The notes: a model not told the origin generated them from the sequence alone. DNA of 64,000 bases from Odiellus spinosus (GCA_963920705.1 OY987233.1:2035501-2099500), one strand, 5' to 3'; positions 30,301 to 43,454 are shown, numbered from the stretch's first letter. Translations and numbers: made by a program.

Positions 30301-33300
30301 TTTTGTTTGGTTTTTTTGCTGCAAAAAAAGCTTGGTGAAAATCAGCCTTTACTCCGATTGTCTACACTTGTATTTTCGACGAGTTGTTAGTTTTACGAAA
30401 CAATCGTGTGAACTTATCATAATCAAGTTCGTGAATACAAAAAACATTAACATAAATTTATTCCTAATATTTTGTTATTAAATTCCAATAAGCGATTTTA
30501 TAAGTAATTTTTCATGCGATTACTCTAATCACGCTAATCACGGGTTCAAAGTAATATCGTAAACATCTTCCGATGGTTTATAGAATATCGTTTTTGACAT
30601 ACGCTAACAAAGATTAAACTTTATAGATGGCCGATAAAAAACAAAGAGATGTTATTCAAGAGCGATAATGATTTCGCTTAGAAAAAGAAAATTTAATTTG
30701 ATTTATTCGTGAGCCGTACCAATAGGGGAAAAGGAAGAAACAAAAAAACGGGTCATTCATCGATCGTGTACTCGTTTATCCTTCTTCCTAAAACGAGTGA
30801 AATTAAAAGAGAGATCAAAAACTACATTCAAAATTTAGCTCTCATTCGGAGGCCGAGAAATTAACATTTCATTCGGCCCCGCGGCCCGCCCTAAAGTGCC
30901 ACCGTCGAAAATAAATGTAAGTGTATTTTATACTACGGGTACAGCTCGGCGTTAGGATCTTTTTTCATAATTTGAAATAGTCCACGGAGAGTCTATGATA
31001 AATGCATGTTATCGCGGATAATTTACTGAATAATATCGATTTTTATTCATAAATAAATTATTAACCGTTATTTATGGATAATCTTGTCCAAACGCCGAGC
31101 TCTAACTAAGGGTCCTCTAAGTTGCGGCTCATAAGCTTCAGCTTTCTTTTAAAGAACGAAATATAAATTAGCTAAATAGGGTTTTGGCTAGCGCTCGGAA
31201 TTTTAAATACATTATTTACTAATTTGCGATTATTTACGAGTAACCGTAACATTTCTGTTAATTTTACCGTTTTATTATTTAAAAATTTATCTTTAAATGC
31301 AATCATCTAAAAAAAGTCGATACGTCATTATTTTCCCAGAAAGATGAATTCAAAAATCGGTGCATAATTTACATATAAAACGCGAAACCATTTCGAAATC
31401 CACATTGAGTACGGTAATTTATTACTAAACATATATATATTCCAATATAGTGAATCTAAGCGAAAGTATGGCAGCTATATCCACCGTGATACACCCAATT
31501 TTAATTTGGGTGGTATAAAGGCTCCTCAAGCGTTTAAAAAATCACCTTCATATTAACTAATCGGTTGCCAAGTAGAATTCTATCACGGGACCTACCTTAT
31601 ACCATAGGTACTACACATTTCTGTATGTCAATAAGGACCTCTTGTCTCAACCAAAATATAGCTCGCGCTTAAAGAAAGACGCGAGTTCATAATTTTCCAA
31701 ATAAAATCATCAGTTACGTGATGTTTACCAGGAATTCATAGCAGCCACTTAATCGCTTAAAGAGTGACAAACTGCTAAATAAATTTCATTCAAACTTACT
31801 GACATGGCCTATAAAGGGAATGTACATAATTTCACTTTAAAATGTTCAATCGTGTTATCGGTTTTCGTTTTTTTGAGAGATAAAGTTAAATTTCCAGAAG
31901 GGGAGTCGCCAATTTTGGGACGATTTATAGTTGCAATTGGAATTGTGGCTATTTTTGTAAAAAAAAAAGCTGACGAATTTACGCGCCAATCTCCATTACC
32001 TTTATTTTTAAGAAAGCCGGCGAAACATCTTGTGATACATTTAGCCAGATGCACCCAGACCAGTTTTCGCGCGTTTCACGCCAGTGACCTCATTGGCGCC
32101 GCAGAGCTTTCGATTTGCAAAATTTTCGTTGTGTCAAAAATTAATACAGATATACCTGCAAAATGACACAACAAAACATTTTTGAGCATTAAATCTAGGT
32201 TTTATGGATTCAGCCGCGTGTCGCCCTTGAAAGTGAGGCTGTGACCAGTTTTTTTTAATGCTTATTGATTATATTTTCAGTATTATCATTCTATTAAAAC
32301 AACACATTCAAAATACAATACCTCTAGCTTTTCCCGTTCTTAATGAACTTATTGAAGTTTATTTCTAGAATGAAATGCACGATAATTTTGATACGAAAGG
32401 TAGTTGACTCTCTGAATTAAGTACTTTTCCGAAAAAGACTGCGCGAAAACGACCTTATCACTTGTACCAGAACGCGTGAGATTGGACTTGTGGCGCTACA
32501 ATAGTCATAATGATGCCGTAGACTTTTTTTTAATTTAGCAAATGTCGATTTTAAAATACGTATTTTTTCTAATACTTGTATATACATTTTCCATAAATGT
32601 TACTTAATTGTCATTTGGAGTTCATGAAAAATCCGCGACAGCCTCGTTCTCTAAGCTCTGTCAAAATTGGAACAATTTTTAATCATATTTCAAACAAACG
32701 CTAGCTATACGGAACTAAAAAAAGCTGGCGTAATTAATAACCGGCCTCTAACAACACTTTAGCGAAAGGGATTTTAAATTACCTCCGACTGCTTCACTTT
32801 CTCTCCTACATATAAGAAATGATTGTATTGTCATTTTTTTCCCATTTAAGATTTTATAGGATTTTCTTTATTTGAGATAACTAAAATATAAGAAAGTTAA
32901 ATAAAGTGTTTAGTTTCAAGTATGGAAATTAGGTTATAGCTACGAGGGGAGATAAAAATAGAACCGTGCCAAGAATTACGCCAAGAAATCAAAATGATGA
33001 TGATATTCTCGGCCTTCACCAGAATTACGGGACGACGTTTCTCTACTATTATATTTTGACCGAGAAGTCGAGTTAAAAATAAAAGACTAGCATAGACATA
33101 AGAAATTATTAACGGTCAATAACCTTAACTCTACTGCGCGAATAAAAATGGTTTCTTCTCTAGTATTTACTACTCGCATTGTTCTCATATTTTTGGATCA
33201 AAATTCCTCCCTTTAATTGGTACTGCAAATTTTCCTTATCAATTACGCAAAACTACGTTTTCGGAACTATTATGAAGACTTTTTTTGTCCTTCGGTCAAA

Positions 33301-33332
33301 GACAAGTTGAACTCTCTCTCCTTGCAAAATTC
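30301..33332. other. Interval without a recognised gene
   Basis: AT-rich DNA. Around 31804-32166 both strands are open over 80-120 codons, but neither translation shows a domain I know and the base composition is ordinary, so no gene is called. A 10-bp hairpin (CACCCAATT and complement) lies near 31495. Confidence 0.35.
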
Positions 33333-33754
33333 TTGGGGCGTATTTTCACGTGGTGAAGTCTCTCAAACCAAGGATCCTGTCTAAACATACAGGATCCTTG
33401 CTCCAACTTTCCCTCATGTGCTTTGGACGCCATCTTGAAAATGGCCTACCAAAACTACATAATTGGCAGTAGCGTCTGTTCTATGGTTCGTATTGCTTCC
33501 GGAGTAGTTTAGAATGATTCCTTGCCTAAAACTGCATTTATAAAACCACCATTGAAAAAAAACGAGTAGTACCGAACATATGCCGTTCTTATGAAAGAGA
33601 CCCCCTGAGGAAATGAAATCTATTTTTGAAAAAATAAATCTTGTGAAGTCATTTTTAAAAACTTAAAATAGCAGAAACTTGAAATGAGGTGGACTGTTAT
33701 GTATTTCGTTATTAGCATTTAAAAAAAAATACGAGATAGAGTGTATTTACAAAC

Positions 33755-34917
33755 AAATATCAGAAATTAATAATTATAACAAGAAGTGTACTACTTCATT
33801 GAATTTTCAACTTACACCATGTATTCCATCAAATTTCTTGAGCAGACGAAAGCACTTTTTGCATTGACCAATGAGAGAGAGGAAATGTTGAAAATAGTTA
33901 AGATCACGTGGGGCGCCCGTCATAGTCGCGCGTCACAGTCTCACAGATGCGATAGTAAACAACTAAAATGGCGCCCGCGCGTCGCCCGAGACTGAAGGTT
34001 TTACGATTACCGGATATAAACAATTATATTTTTGTAATCCTACATAAATAATCGAATTTTAGTCGCAAATTGCATTTTAACCTTTCTCAGTTTCACATAA
34101 TAAGTTTTAAATTCAATTTAATACCACGTATTTGTTAGTCCAAAGTCTTTTTAAGTTTAAGCTCGAATTGGTCTAAGCCTTGGTTAGTTCAGTTGGTGGA
34201 AACTTGGATATTAAACTATCGCTCTAGACTCCGACGCCGCCCATTACGCCCGGCTCCCGGCCCGGCGCTATGTTCAACAATATTTTTGGCGCGGCCGCCG
34301 GTATGGAAAAATCTCGGCGAGCCGCAGCCGAAACATGGTCATGCCGCTGCCGGTTTTTTTTTTTTTTTTTTTTTCACGACGTCTGAGTCTATATCGCTCG
34401 CAACTTGATCCATTAACGGTTACTTAAATAAACCGAGCTCAATTTTAAAATGCGGCTCAACTTCTGTCTCTGCCAAAACAACAGTGTGATCTTTATTTAA
34501 AACCTTCAGTAACAAAACAAATTCAGCGTGACAACTGTGATTTTATGTTTAACGCATCGACTCAAACAATTGCGGTAATTATTAAAAATATAATTGACAC
34601 TAATGATTCATCTACGGATTTTATTTTTGCAAAAATTAAATTTATCGAAAATATTATGCCTATGCCTAGTTTTGATTTGACATCCTCCATAATCTCCATA
34701 AAACAAGTTTTAGAGGAACTGGTTTTTTGGCACAGTGCCACTCTTTCTCTATGTACCAAGTGAAGCGGCTGTCCAAATCACGTGGGCTTCAAAACCGCGT
34801 TACATAAATATTCACCTCCGCGCCTAGGGGGGGGGGGGGAGAGCAATGAAAATTTGATGGAGCGGGAAAATTCAAAGCAATACACTTCTTGTTATAATTA
34901 TTAATTTCTGCAAATAT
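33755..34917. mobile_element. Inner inverted-repeat element (about 1.16 kb)
   Basis: The left end AAATATCAGAAATTAATAAT continues through AATTATAACAAGAAGTGTA, and is repeated inverted at 34868-34913. The interior has a GC-rich patch (34200-34350), a T19 run near 34350 and a G11 run near 34828. A word near 34180-34195 resembles a tRNA A box, but no B box follows. Non-coding. Confidence 0.6.
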
Positions 34918-35084
34918 CACATACTACTTTTTTTTTTTTTTTTTTATTAATGTCATCGTAATCCGAACAGTCAGGAAAGGTTTGACCTAATACTTTCTTG
35001 GGCTTAAAATATTCATTACTTCTTACAATGTTTGGATCGATCATTATTTTTCATGCGAGATTTATTCCAAGAAATTTAGCATTT

Positions 35085-37090
35085 TTCTGGGAACTAATTT
35101 GGGACAAAGGTTTCTCAACGGAAATGTGTTCTGGGACATGCCGTTAGGTACCACAAGAAAGATTGCCAAAATTTGTGAAGCGGAACATGTCAAAATATGG
35201 CCGCCATTTTGTCAAATTTTAGTTTTTTGAGAATATAGGCGAAATGACACAAGATAGAGCATTAGGTCATTGAACCATATTTATAGAGGGCCCGGTTTCC
35301 TATCGAATGATGTACTTCTGTCAATGGATTTGTTGGCGCAACCTACCGGGTATAGATGCAACACTCATGACAGTCTGCATTTAACTCTTCTAAATATTGG
35401 CAAATAATATAATATTTTGTTTCATCGGTTGCAGGCCACAACCCCTTTAACAAAGATTTTTTCCATAATTTTGAAACCCTCCCCTTGGAACTATATCTAA
35501 CTTGAAATAAAATTTTATGAGTATTTTTTATATTTTTTAATAGTGGTTGTACTATCACTAGAATGTTCCTAGATTTTTAATCACTATCTATTTCGAATGA
35601 ATCTATCTCATTTAACACATCTTCTTTAAATACATTTTGACAAGAAATTCCGTTGCAATTACCGCACATAGCCGAGCAGTTCAAAGGAACACGCCTTTGT
35701 GCAATTACTCTCTTTGCACCCGCAAAATATCAAGTTGAGAATTCATTGAGGGGCTGCAGGGATATCACACTGAATTGATTCTAACATCTCACCAGTTTTC
35801 TTCCACCCCCAATGCACCGGATTTAATTTATTGCCGATCCATTCTTTCGTTTGATAATAAACTCGGCTTATATGATGTTTAGCTGCTTCTGAAGTTGGCG
35901 GCTGTTGTTTAGAAACAAATCGGTTATACATGAAATTTACAGTATCACATATTTCTCCACAAAAGATACAGTCGCTCTTAAACTTAAACGTTGGCGTGGT
36001 TACTCTGATTTCAGTAGGTACGCAGCCGGAATTATTACTGGAAGCTATAGAGTCACTTGTTTTTAAATACCTCGCTATTCCTTTTTGGAGATTATTTAGC
36101 TTTTCATGCTTGTCTAAACGTTCCTTACTGGCTCGAATTATTCCAGCGATTCCTTTTGTCTTCAAGTTGGAAACGCTGCTATCCTCTAAAGGCGCATCGC
36201 AAATCAAACAGACATCCATTGTGAAAATTCGTTACCGCTCTACTTCAATCTACCTTTTTGGGTTATTATTAACCTTTAGTTCATATTAAATAGGCTGCCG
36301 AAACTCAAAACAATATATATTTGATGACACACTACCATTCTTTAAATTAAAGTGGGACAATAAGAAAAGTTTCATTTAGTAGATGAGAAGCCATCTTTAC
36401 TGCGTATGCGTTTTTCTTTGTTAAAGCCTGTCCCGTCAACAAGTGTCGCCTCCTCTGCGTATAAAAAATTATTTTTTGCAAAATAAAATATTTTGAGCAT
36501 GAACGCCCCCTAGTAGGCTATTGTTAATGTTGGCAATAATATCACTTCGAAATGAGCCTTACCTTTTTACCATTCTTCAAACCTTTAACTTCCTACATTT
36601 GCATGCATTTCGATTGTAGGAGCCATTTTGACGTTTAACGAAAAAATAGAAGGCTGACATCATTAGGCCTATTATTTCCATACTCAGCACAATTGGTTTT
36701 ACCTAAATTTAATTCGAATGCTTAGCAATGCTAAGTGCAGAATATTATTAGGGAGCTAAAAACTGAGTGAACTGATTTTTAAAGCAAAATTACGGTTAAA
36801 TGCAGTCATGAGTGTTGCATCTTTACCCGGTAGGTGGCGCCAACAAAGCCATTGACAGAAGTACATCATTCGATAGGAAACCGGGCCCTCTATACATATG
36901 GTTCAATGACCTAATGATCTATCTTGTTTCATTTCGCCTATATTCTCAAAAAACTAAAATTTGACAAAATGGCGGCCATTTTTTGACATGTTCCGCTTCA
37001 CAAATTTTGGCAAACTTTCTTGTGGTACGAAGGGCATGTCCCTGAACACATTTCTGTTGAGAAACCTTTGTCCCAAATTAGTTCCCAGAA
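35085..37090 (-). mobile_element. DNA transposon with about 300-bp inverted repeats and a Cys-rich ORF
   Basis: The ends TTCTGGGAACTAATTTGGGA and TCCCAAATTAGTTCCCAGAA start inverted repeats of roughly 290 bp (35085-35374 and 36805-37090), about 90 percent alike by eye. The 2.0-kb element lies inside the outer inverted-repeat element. Its interior carries a minus-strand cysteine-rich coding relic. No catalytic DDE domain is recognised, so it is either non-autonomous or of a family I cannot place. The close match of the arms suggests moderate age. Confidence 0.8.
35580..36219 (-). pseudogene. Cysteine-rich ORF of unknown function, arthropod type
   Basis: The main frame (36219-35743, 158 codons) starts MDVCLICDAPLEDSS, has a second CxxC (CIFCGEICD), and ends near NPVHWGWKKTGEM. 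After its stop the same strand reads, in another frame, a CSFELLGYVCGNCNGISCQN-like tail ending in DSFEIDSD. Many uncharacterised arthropod proteins have this order: N-terminal CxxC pair, long middle, C-terminal cluster with CGNCxGxSCxN. The middle is much shorter than in those proteins. The zinc-binding role is inference, and so is membership in a transposon-encoded family. Confidence 0.5.
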
Positions 37091-38766
37091 CAACCCATTT
37101 TTAATTTAATTTTCCTGGACTAATTGTAAATAATTATCTATAAGCTTTTAACTAAGTAAACATGGGGGCTTCCATAGTCACACTACCCTTGTAAATTTCT
37201 TCTCTGATAAACACGAAAAGACCAAATTTTTATTGCTCCATTTATGCGCGTTCAGTAATGAAAACTAAAGTGCGCTCCCCTCCGGCATTTATCGCTGAAT
37301 ACTTTTTTTTATTTAGTTAACCTGTTTTGTCACAGGAGGACACCACCTTACGGCGAATAAATAGTGTATAGGGATATGTCTAACGGACGCCTAAACTTTT
37401 CTCGCGAAAATGCTTAGTTTTCTGTAGAAGGGTGTAATGTAAATTGCGCCAAAAGGGTGGTACAAGTTTATTTTCACTTCCAAAGAAAAGGATTAATATG
37501 GGAAAAACTATTGACAGCGAAATTACGAACACTCGCGTATTTAGAGTGTAAGCCTTTGCCAAGGTTCTCATTGGTCAGTGTACGTTACATCTCCGCCAGT
37601 GAAACCTAGGAATATAATACTCGTGCCTCTGGAACAGAAAATTGTATTCCCCAACACGAGCTGCGCGATTCATCTACGGCTGTCTCGGCCGAGCCAAAAT
37701 CGACGGACATAGTAGGTAGCGCCATCATATGATAGGCGTAAGAAGCTGAAAATATATAATAAAATATATAATATGTAATAAAATTAGTCTGCTATATAGT
37801 ATTTGAAATTAAAATGGGATGATATTGCTGTTTCGATAATTGTCGTAGCGATTTTAGCTGCCAGAAGAATTTAACTTTTCATCCAGTTTTAAAACCTGAC
37901 GAAAATAGTAGAATAGTTTAAATTTTTCCGTTAGATGGCTCTCTATAGTTATGTCACGCACTTTTTAGTATGCCGTTCATGCAACCCTTGTTTTCTTCAT
38001 TCTCCTAGGTGAAACATTGGTATTTACCGCGGTCCAACTTTGTCAGGCTGAAATTTCAGCAAGTACAATTCTGAATTGTTATCTCTACGAGCTAGGGTAT
38101 AGTTGTTCACGAGCTGAAATTTCAACCTGATTTTGAGTGTTCCTCATGGCTGCGTGTAGATTCTAGTGCTGAAACCTTTTCAGTATAATTAATAAAATTA
38201 TAATCTTTGTAAACGTTTTTGTCAGTGGGATTATATTTATGAAAGTATTTGAGTTGCTTAAAGCTCAAGAAAATATAACCTCAAACCTTTCCTTTGAGTT
38301 TTTTCGGTACTGTTATTCAAGCAAGACAAACCCATACACCATTTACACAAGGACGTCCCTTCAAATGTAAAGAGTGAACCAAGCGAACGTCGCTCTTCGG
38401 AATTCACTAGGCCTAAACCTTGATTTTAAAGGGCCCGACCCTAAAAGAAATACGCTAGCGTGTTGGAGTCCTCAAAAAGTAAAAAAAATTGGAAAAAAAC
38501 CGGACTAAACTGAAAATTCGGGAGCGGAAATATATGCCTTGGTCATTTTCCGTAAATTTTTCCAAACGGAAAATTTCTCGTTTACATCCTAATTTATGGA
38601 TAACCCCTTTTTTATAGTCCACGTGAACGTTAATTTGGTCATTTTCTTTTTATAACTTGATTCAAAAGACATGCATATCCAAAAAATTTATACTTTTTCA
38701 TGTATATTTCGGTAAGGTGTCTTTTTCAAACGAACGGCATTTGCTCGGTACTACTTTTTTGTTTTT

Positions 38767-38878
38767 CAAGGATAATGTTTTTTAATGCAGTTTTAGCTAA
38801 TAAATCGTTTAAAATTACTCCTCAAGGATAATGTTTTTTAATGTAGTTTTAGCTAATAAATCGTTTAAAATTACTCCT
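38767..38878 (+). repeat. 56-bp tandem duplication
   Basis: Two copies of CAAGGATAATGTTTTTTAAT through AAAATTACTCCT differing at one base (TGCAG versus TGTAG). Confidence 0.97.
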
Positions 38879-39282
38879 GAAGTTCTACGAACAATATAAC
38901 AGACGCTATTGCCAGTAATGTAGTTTTGGTCGGCCATTTTCCAAGATGGCGTCGAAAGCACTTGAGGGAGACTTATGGAGACTTCACCACGTGAAAGGAC
39001 GCCCCAAAATACATAAGAAACCGAAGAAAAAAATTATCTATTAATCTGTCCTAGGTACACCAGAAATTTGAGCTAAAATGACTATACTAAAGACTTTCTT
39101 GCGAAAAATTAAAAGTGAAGTGAAGAATATATCACGATAGTCGAAATAGTATAATTGAATATTTAAGCAAATTAAAGTCGCATAAGCTCGTTTACTATTT
39201 ATTGTTTTATTATGGGGGTGCTCAATTGAAAATTGACCCGAAGTAAGATATCAGGTTCACTGAGAAGCCCCGATGAAGAAAT

Positions 39283-39556
39283 GGTTTGCGTCCGCTTGCG
39301 CAGTTTTCCACTTGCACATTTTCATTTGCGCAGTAGCCCTTTGCGTGGTTTCCCATTTGCGCATTTCCGTTTGCGTGGTTCCCATTTGGTCAGTTTTCCA
39401 ATTGCGCAGTTTGCCATTCGAGCTGTCCACAAAAGGGACAGGCTAGTTCGGGTGATTAACCTAACCTAGCATAACCTGGAAATGAACACTGTGCAAATGA
39501 AAAAAAGCGCAAATGGAAACTGCGGAAATGGAAAACTGCGCAAGTGGAACCTTACC
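39283..39556. mobile_element. Small fold-back element with 8-9 bp target duplication
   Basis: A 274-bp element. The ends GGTTTGCGTCCGCTTGCGCAG (left) and the complement of the right end, GGTAAGGTTCCACTTGCGCAG, align over 21 bases. GAAGAAAT lies outside both ends (39275-39282 and 39557-39564), and a following G can make it 9 bp. The left arm (39283-39425) is an array of TTGCGCAGTTTCCA words, the right arm (39495-39556) a shorter inverted array. The middle contains one unit of the TTAGG-type minisatellite. Confidence 0.85.
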
Positions 39557-39689
39557 GAAGAAATGATCATCATCTTCAGCTTTCTTTCGTTGTCTTTTCC
39601 GCTCGTCTTTTCTTTGCTTCTTATTTCGTTTAGATTGCTTCTAATTTCGTTTAATTTCGTTGAAATTTATAGGATTTGCTTGCAATCGG

Positions 39690-39890
39690 TTGCATTTTTT
39701 AAATTGATTTTCGTTTCGTTTAAATTGATTTTCGTTTCGTTTAAATTGATTTTCGTTTCGTTTAAATTGATTTTCGTTTCTTTTAAATTGATTTTCATCT
39801 CGTTGAAATTCCATTTAATTTCGTTGAATTCCATTTAATTTTTGTGAATTCCATTTAATTTTTGTGAATTACATTTAATTTGATTGTGGT
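39690..39890 (+). repeat. 21-bp tandem repeat and related T-rich repeats
   Basis: Unit GATTTTCGTTTCGTTTAAATT repeated about five times (39707-39800), then a looser GAATTCCATTTAATTTNGTT unit repeated to about 39890. It starts about 130 bp after the fold-back element. Confidence 0.9.
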
Positions 39891-41082
39891 TCATTTGGTT
39901 TCATTTCGTTCAAATTGATTTCGAATCCGTTCTCAAAACGGGTTAAAATGGAATCGTCCACACGAGGCGCAAGGTGGGCCGCGGGTTCGGTGTCAGCTGC
40001 TTTTTCACACCTCTATGCGGAAACAACTAGCCCACTTTCATTTGAAGCTCGCCGGAACCACTCCGAGAACGCTTCATGAAAATGGATGAAAAACACGTAG
40101 TTTTACTTCTACTACTTTTTTAATTAATTTTGCAGAGTCTTCGTTTATAAAAAAAAAAGTTATAAACTAAAATTTTCTCGATCCGCGACATTTGGGCGCC
40201 GACACTCTTGGTATGGCAATAAATCGTTCCTAATTCTTCCTCGTCCCTTAATTTAATCGTAGTAGTTGTAGTAACTAATGTCAACGCTCTGCATAGTTCG
40301 GCCGTTAGTAGTAGCAAAAAGCGCTAAATTTTGGGGGCCCTTCGCGGGTGATGTTTGGTGGTAGTCTAGGTACTTGTTTGATTTGGGCACTTTAATCCTT
40401 CATGTTTTACTATTATTTATTAATTTTTTTTTTATTTCATAACCATTATAAATTTATACTAAAACATACCTATCCTAATTTTATTCTTTGATTGGCGAGC
40501 TAATCTATTTTTAAGCGTTAGCGAAATTGAATAGTCGCTGAAGATCGTATAAAATTAAACTTTTTTGGTTTGAGATGTCTCTAGGGAACTTAAGCGTAAT
40601 AACTATACTGTGCAGATTTATGATTTGTGATTCATGTTTTTATATTTTTAAATGGAATTAAATTATGCTCAACACGAGACGAGAGTTGCGACCGGGAAAT
40701 ATTGGCTATCAAATTTAAAAAAAAAAGAGATCAGCCGGGGAAGTGGCAGAGACCCTCATTAATATGCAAAATGATTCAATTGGCAGGCATGAAAAACGTA
40801 AAGACCACACGTGAAGCCGAAGTAGCCAATAAAAATCAACACAAAGAATAATTATTTTTGACAGTTTTCGGACGATTTTGCGGTCCATATTCTGTGGTGG
40901 ATCTTGCGACAACGTCTCTTTAAAAAAAATGCATGTAAAACAATAGAAATGTCATTATAAAATTATGATAAAGGTTATACGTAACCGAAAGCTCTCGCCA
41001 GGTCGGAAACTTTACATCCCGCAATGAATGTTAATAAAACAATTTTGTTAGTTATTTTTCCATGTGTATCTTCCTTATAACT
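39891..41082. other. Interval without a recognised gene
   Basis: Short frames at 40120-40317 and 40627-40851 show no recognised domain. The region lies upstream of the acid sphingomyelinase gene. Confidence 0.3.
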
Positions 41083-41759
41083 CCCATCCTCGCAGATTTT
41101 GTAACAAAAGTTCGTCTGCTTAACGCAAAACGCGTACACAACGCACTCTGGCGTTAGAATATGTCATTTTATTTTTCGTTAAAATGGCAAGTAAGGCGAG
41201 CATTAGCCCAAATGATAATAAATTGGATGTCTTCTTTTCCTTGGCAGAAATTCGAGTAAATAATTTTATTAATGACCATGGATGGAAAGATCTTAAACAT
41301 AAGTTAGTTTTCAATAATAATTTCTCTTCAATAATTACGCGAATTGGACAAGTTTTTTCCCCGAGTTCAAGAACAAAGGCTTAACTCCTCCAGCTTGAAT
41401 TATGAATGTAAAGGATTAAAGCAAATTTTAAATTATCATTTTAAAATATATTTAGCTATCGTAAAAAGTGTACCTCCTTAATATTGTTTAAATAAATAAT
41501 ATTTTCTTCAATAATTGCTTTACTCTTCGTAAAATTCGTTTTCAACGTTTGTACCTTAGATCGTTTTTCAGTCGTCCCCATTTTTATTACCCAAAATATT
41601 ACGTCAAGGTCGTTAGTAGCGTGGGTTAATAATAGATGTCAGGAGCAATTTACTTGAATAATCGATTCGAAGCTGACGAACATTTGCTACAAAGTTTGCG
41701 TAGATGGGTATTGAATCGCGGCCCTCCCATATTCTTATGGAACCTGAATGAATTCTTGG
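41083..41759 (-). mobile_element. Non-autonomous element, copy upstream of the gene (left end truncated)
   Basis: About 677 bp, inverted relative to the copy at 58863-59600 and roughly 85-90 percent alike by eye. The right end (GAACCTGAATGAATTCTTG) is preserved; the left end begins inside the inverted repeat. It contains a 66-codon frame (41184-41384) with GWKDLKHKLVFNN, which is shifted in the other copy. Confidence 0.85.
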
Positions 41760-42139
41760 TGTGTATATCAAGAAGTCTACGAACTGCCGCATATAATTAT
41801 GGGAAACGCAGGACACTCATTTGCATTCTCTGAATACTTGAGGTTAAGGGAAAATTCTTATTCTCCGTAACCTAGATGGGAAATAGAGAAGTGTGATTGA
41901 AATGAACGCTGTTTCTTCTACTCTTCCAATACTCTACATTTCTTTTAATCTTTTATTTTAGGTAGGGTTAGGTTAGATTATGTTACCTTAACGTCGGGGT
42001 CGGGGAGGTTATATTTTGGTTTCCCAACTTGTTTACGTATATAACACCATGATACCCTTGTTTTAAATATTTTAACATTTACCATCGAATTGTCAGATTT
42101 TTAAAAATAAGAATCTTTTCAGTGAAATATACCAAGATA

Positions 42140-42340
42140 ATGGAGATTCTCACGGTGATGATGGTTTTTTACGCTTTCTTGGGTGCAACTGGTGGTGTGA
42201 CGATACTTGAAGGGTTTTCGAAAATGTCCAGTTTCGACTTGGATTGGACCTTTGAAACGCAATCTCTGTTGAACTTCGGTGAGAGAAAGATACTACCAAC
42301 GATTTTCAATCGGGCCTTTGAAATCGCTAGGAGTAAATCT
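42140..42340 (+). CDS. SMPD1-like: Acid sphingomyelinase exon 1 (signal peptide), probable
   Basis: 67 codons ending in phase 0 at TCT followed by GTAAGT. Residues 1-18 (MEILTVMMVFYAFLGATG) look like a cleavable signal peptide. The rest (FSKMSSFDLDWTFETQSLL) is acidic to neutral and matches no domain. A TTTTCAG acceptor at 42116-42122 just upstream suggests an untranslated exon before it. Assignment to this gene rests on strand, matching phase with the next exon, and the family's need for a signal peptide. It could instead belong to another small secreted protein. Confidence 0.5.
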
Positions 42341-43454
42341 GTAAGTAGTAAGTGAGAATATGTAACATTTCTAGAATGGTTATACCTTCGTCAGCCATGG
42401 TTTAATTAGATTTAACCGAGTTTTAAATATTGGGCGTAGTAATTGCTTCGAATATAATAGTGTCGAATAGGATTAGCGTCAATTTTTTTGGAATAAAGTA
42501 GAAAGGAATTGAATCTAACATTTTAGCATTGAAAAGAATAGTACCGAACGTACTAGCGTCGAACAACAGTGGGAATAACTTTTGAATAGATAAATATATA
42601 AAAGGGAGGAGTCCCTTTTCGTAAGTTGAGCGTCGACGTCACCTGTGACGTTTCTTGTGCAGAAGCACGGTGCCCGCAGTCAGAATGACAAAATTCTAAA
42701 GATCTCTAGTTTTATTCAGTGTTTTGGGGTTGGAATATGTCATATTTTAAATAGTTTTATGGTAAATTGGTTTTTGTTAATTTTACCACTTAACAAACAA
42801 AATTTGGCCTTTATACTAAAACGTAACAGAATTGGTTTATGTTAATTAATTTGGAATATAATTAATTTTAAAAACGTCGCTTTTTAGGTTTCCAAGTTCT
42901 TCGTTTCGTCGCCAAATCTATCGAAATAATGTGTCAAATTATAAAATTATTATTGAGAATTGTAGAGGAATAGCCGAGTAAGAACATGTAATGATTTATG
43001 ATTTCTATAATAATTAGTCACGAATTAAATTAATGTTAAAATCTGAGGAGTTATATTTCCAGTTTTTGATTTTCATTTTTCTCGGCGATACCAGGGACTC
43101 TGTAACTATAATATTTTTCGTGTATGGAGGTTATTCCCCAATTAAGATGCTATTTGAATTTTTCAATTCATTTTAATTAGAGATTTGGCGACGAAACAAT
43201 TGTCTATAGATTGTGTACCCTTTGTACAGCGCTGACAAGTCATACTAGGTTCGAATATAGTATAGAATTTTTGTTTGGCCATTTCTTAATAGGTGGCTCT
43301 GGTAACTGAACGATGGGTTGAAGTGCTATACCCAGTTTTTATCCCGTTTCCGCAATAACCCATTATCAAAATTAAAAAATAAAGTCACTCTCCCCCTTTC
43401 GGAGGTAACAGTCAGTCCCCTTCCCTAAAAAAAGAAGCGAATAGACCACTTCGC

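Larger units (their letters stand above)
33333..39007. mobile_element. Outer inverted-repeat element (nested insertions inside)
   Basis: The left end TTGGGGCGTATTTTCACGTG and the complement of the right end TTGGGGCGTCCTTTCACGTG begin diverged inverted repeats of roughly 265 bp (33333-33595 and 38735-39007). Shared blocks include GTGGTGAAGTCTC, GACGCCATCTTG, AAAACTACAT and GTAGTACCGA. The left arm has gained a 12-bp hairpin (33369-33400, CAAGGATCCTGT and complement) and the right arm a 56-bp tandem duplication (38767-38878). The 5.7-kb span contains two other inverted-repeat elements. No transposase is recognised. Confidence 0.7.

Noticed and set aside
31804-32166. 120-codon plus-strand frame with a possible membrane segment
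   Set aside because: The opposite strand is open too, there is no recognisable domain, splice context or promoter.
34175-34260. tRNA-like A box (TTAGTTCAGTTGG), possible SINE head
   Set aside because: No B box at the expected distance and no cloverleaf can be drawn.
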